Shown here: positions 4,715-5,586 of the stretch, piece after piece
Layout: every line of letters begins with the position of its first letter
Position numbering within the stretch: the first letter of the stretch is position 1
Translations under genes and position numbers: made by a program
The notes under the pieces: model-generated
Database searches by the model: none
Told to the model about the DNA's origin: nothing
The model's input: only the letters and a program-made list of their open reading frames with translations
From: Paracoccaceae bacterium
Lineage (GTDB): Bacteria; Pseudomonadota; Alphaproteobacteria; Rhodobacterales; Rhodobacteraceae
Direction: 5' to 3'
DNA: 5,586 nt
Assembly: GCA_020852535.1 (NCBI GenBank)
Contig: JADZAO010000068.1
Span: 1-5,586 of the forward strand

Positions 4715-5586
4715 ATGAACGCGATGAAACACACTGAAGGCCGTGAAATCTCGACGATGGGTTACTGCCGACACTACCCGACCCTGCTGCTCGTCCCTGA
4801 GTCTGTGTCGCTGGCAATTCGGCAGGAGAAAGAAACTGAGGAAGAAGCCTTGAATTGCCAGAAGCTCGACAAAGAAGCCCTCCTTCTCATTCAGGAAAAA
4901 GCGGAAGCAGAAAAGACAGCAGCAGAAGCGCCGGACACCATCAATCAATACGTACCCCATACGGTACCGGTATTTCAAGAGGCGGCATGTTTGAAAGCCC
5001 TTGAGGCCATCAAGCATGAGGAAAGGAGCCCAAAGATTGCGATGACGCTTGAGCAGGCACTTAAACACGGCGGTTTCCGCCCACTTCTGACACGTAAAAT
5101 CGACGATACGCTTGTAGACTTTGATGCCCTCGAAGTTGAGATGCCGAACTTCTCCGAGGCGCTCGACATGCTGCGTGGTGAATTGCTGATTGCTACCCGC
5201 CAGCCGCCCGAAGAATTCCGCATTGAGCCTCTGCTTCTGGATGGCCCGCCAGGCATTGGCAAAACCAGATTTGCCCGCGCGGTTGCGCGCATTCTGAACG
5301 TGGGGTTTTCCAACGTCTCGCTCGGCACCGTTACGGGTGGATTTGAGTTGGCTGGGCTCTCGCAAGGGTGGGGCACATCACGCCCTGGACGAATTGCATC
5401 AGTGCTTGCCGATACGCCGTTGAGCGCTTGCCCCGTGCTATTACTCGATGAAATTGACAAGATCAACGGCGACTTCCGGCACGATCCGACGCCCGTCCTG
5501 CTTGACCTTCTCGAACGGGACAGTGCCCGGCGTTTTCGTGATGAATGCCTGGGCGTTGAGATCGACGCGTCCCGCATGATCATCTT
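4715..5586 (+). CDS. AAA+ ATPase with a Lon-type ATPase module, 3' end beyond the window
   Basis: 290 codons are visible without a stop. The ATG at 4715 has AAGGA (4703-4707) 7 nt upstream. Residues 1-110 are unlike the Lon substrate-binding domain and include an acidic, Ala/Glu/Lys-rich probable coiled segment (about 36-72). From about 140 the sequence follows the Lon ATPase: Walker A GPPGIGKT (177-184), then VSLGTVTGGFELAGL, a GWG segment (218-220) where Lon has its aromatic pore loop, SRPGRI (222-227), Walker B VLLLDEIDK (241-249), and DFRHDP...LLDLLERD. All nucleotide-binding residues visible are intact. It could be a motor that remodels or unfolds protein partners; whether a protease domain follows cannot be seen. 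It is divergent from kfrA and shares palindromic control sites with it. I recognise the ATPase class, not a specific gene. Confidence 0.8.
   Translation, partial: MNAMKHTEGREISTMGYCRHYPTLLLVPESVSLAIRQEKETEEEALNCQKLDKEALLLIQEKAEAEKTAAEAPDTINQYVPHTVPVFQEAACLKALEAIKHEERSPKIAMTLEQALKHGGFRPLLTRKIDDTLVDFDALEVEMPNFSEALDMLRGELLIATRQPPEEFRIEPLLLDGPPGIGKTRFARAVARILNVGFSNVSLGTVTGGFELAGLSQGWGTSRPGRIASVLADTPLSACPVLLLDEIDKINGDFRHDPTPVLLDLLERDSARRFRDECLGVEIDASRMII

Noticed and set aside
4949..4954. Single TACGTA inside the AAA+ gene
   Set aside because: An isolated copy is expected by chance, encodes Tyr-Val in frame, and has no phased neighbours.
4679..5583. Two long minus-strand open frames (228 and 202 codons) opposite the AAA+ gene
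   Set aside because: Both are antisense to an intact Lon-type ATPase reading frame and show Ser/Arg-rich shadow composition without ribosome binding sites.

Overview
The window looks like part of the maintenance and accessory backbone of a proteobacterial plasmid, or of an integrated element derived from one. The best guess is a beta- or gammaproteobacterium. The evidence is a ParF-type ParA with a small ribbon-helix-helix partner, an MqsR/MqsA toxin-antitoxin pair very close to the E. coli proteins, and a KfrA-like coiled-coil DNA-binding protein. Shine-Dalgarno sequences are conventional and coding GC is about 50-55%. No replication initiator, relaxase, transposase, CRISPR array, tRNA or rRNA is visible, so the replicon type cannot be read from this window.

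Layout, left to right. (1) 1-285: 3' part of a HigA/XRE-type antitoxin gene, cut by the window edge. (2) 286-1110: a spacer, then a small two-helix membrane protein gene of unknown function. (3) 1111-1736: about 630 bp with no complete gene. It holds a GC-rich, attC-like fold-back near 1250-1322 and an 89-codon minus-strand open stretch without a start codon, possibly a gene remnant. (4) 1706-2798: a parA-parB-type operon on the minus strand (parA 2694->2038, small RHH partner 2036->1737), with clustered TACGTA palindromes both upstream of parA and just beyond the partner gene. (5) 2848-3573: mqsR and mqsA on the plus strand, divergent from parA, with an MqsA-type operator in the promoter. A third TACGTA cluster follows mqsA directly. 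(6) 3604-3880: a gene-free convergent zone with a perfect 10-bp stem-loop. (7) 3881-4639: kfrA-like gene on the minus strand. (8) 4640-4714: divergent promoter region with two perfect palindromes. (9) 4715-5586: start of a plus-strand AAA+ ATPase gene with a Lon-type ATPase module, running off the right edge.

How the parts may work together: ParA and the RHH protein would move replicon copies using the TACGTA clusters as centromere and operator. MqsRA and the HigA-type system would act as post-segregational stabilisers. KfrA would act as a DNA-binding structural or regulatory protein that controls its own divergent promoter region. The most striking non-coding feature is the family of TACGTA arrays. 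They occur at three places, with starts spaced by 4, 8 or 12 bp inside each cluster, and they bracket both the partition operon and the mqsRA operon.
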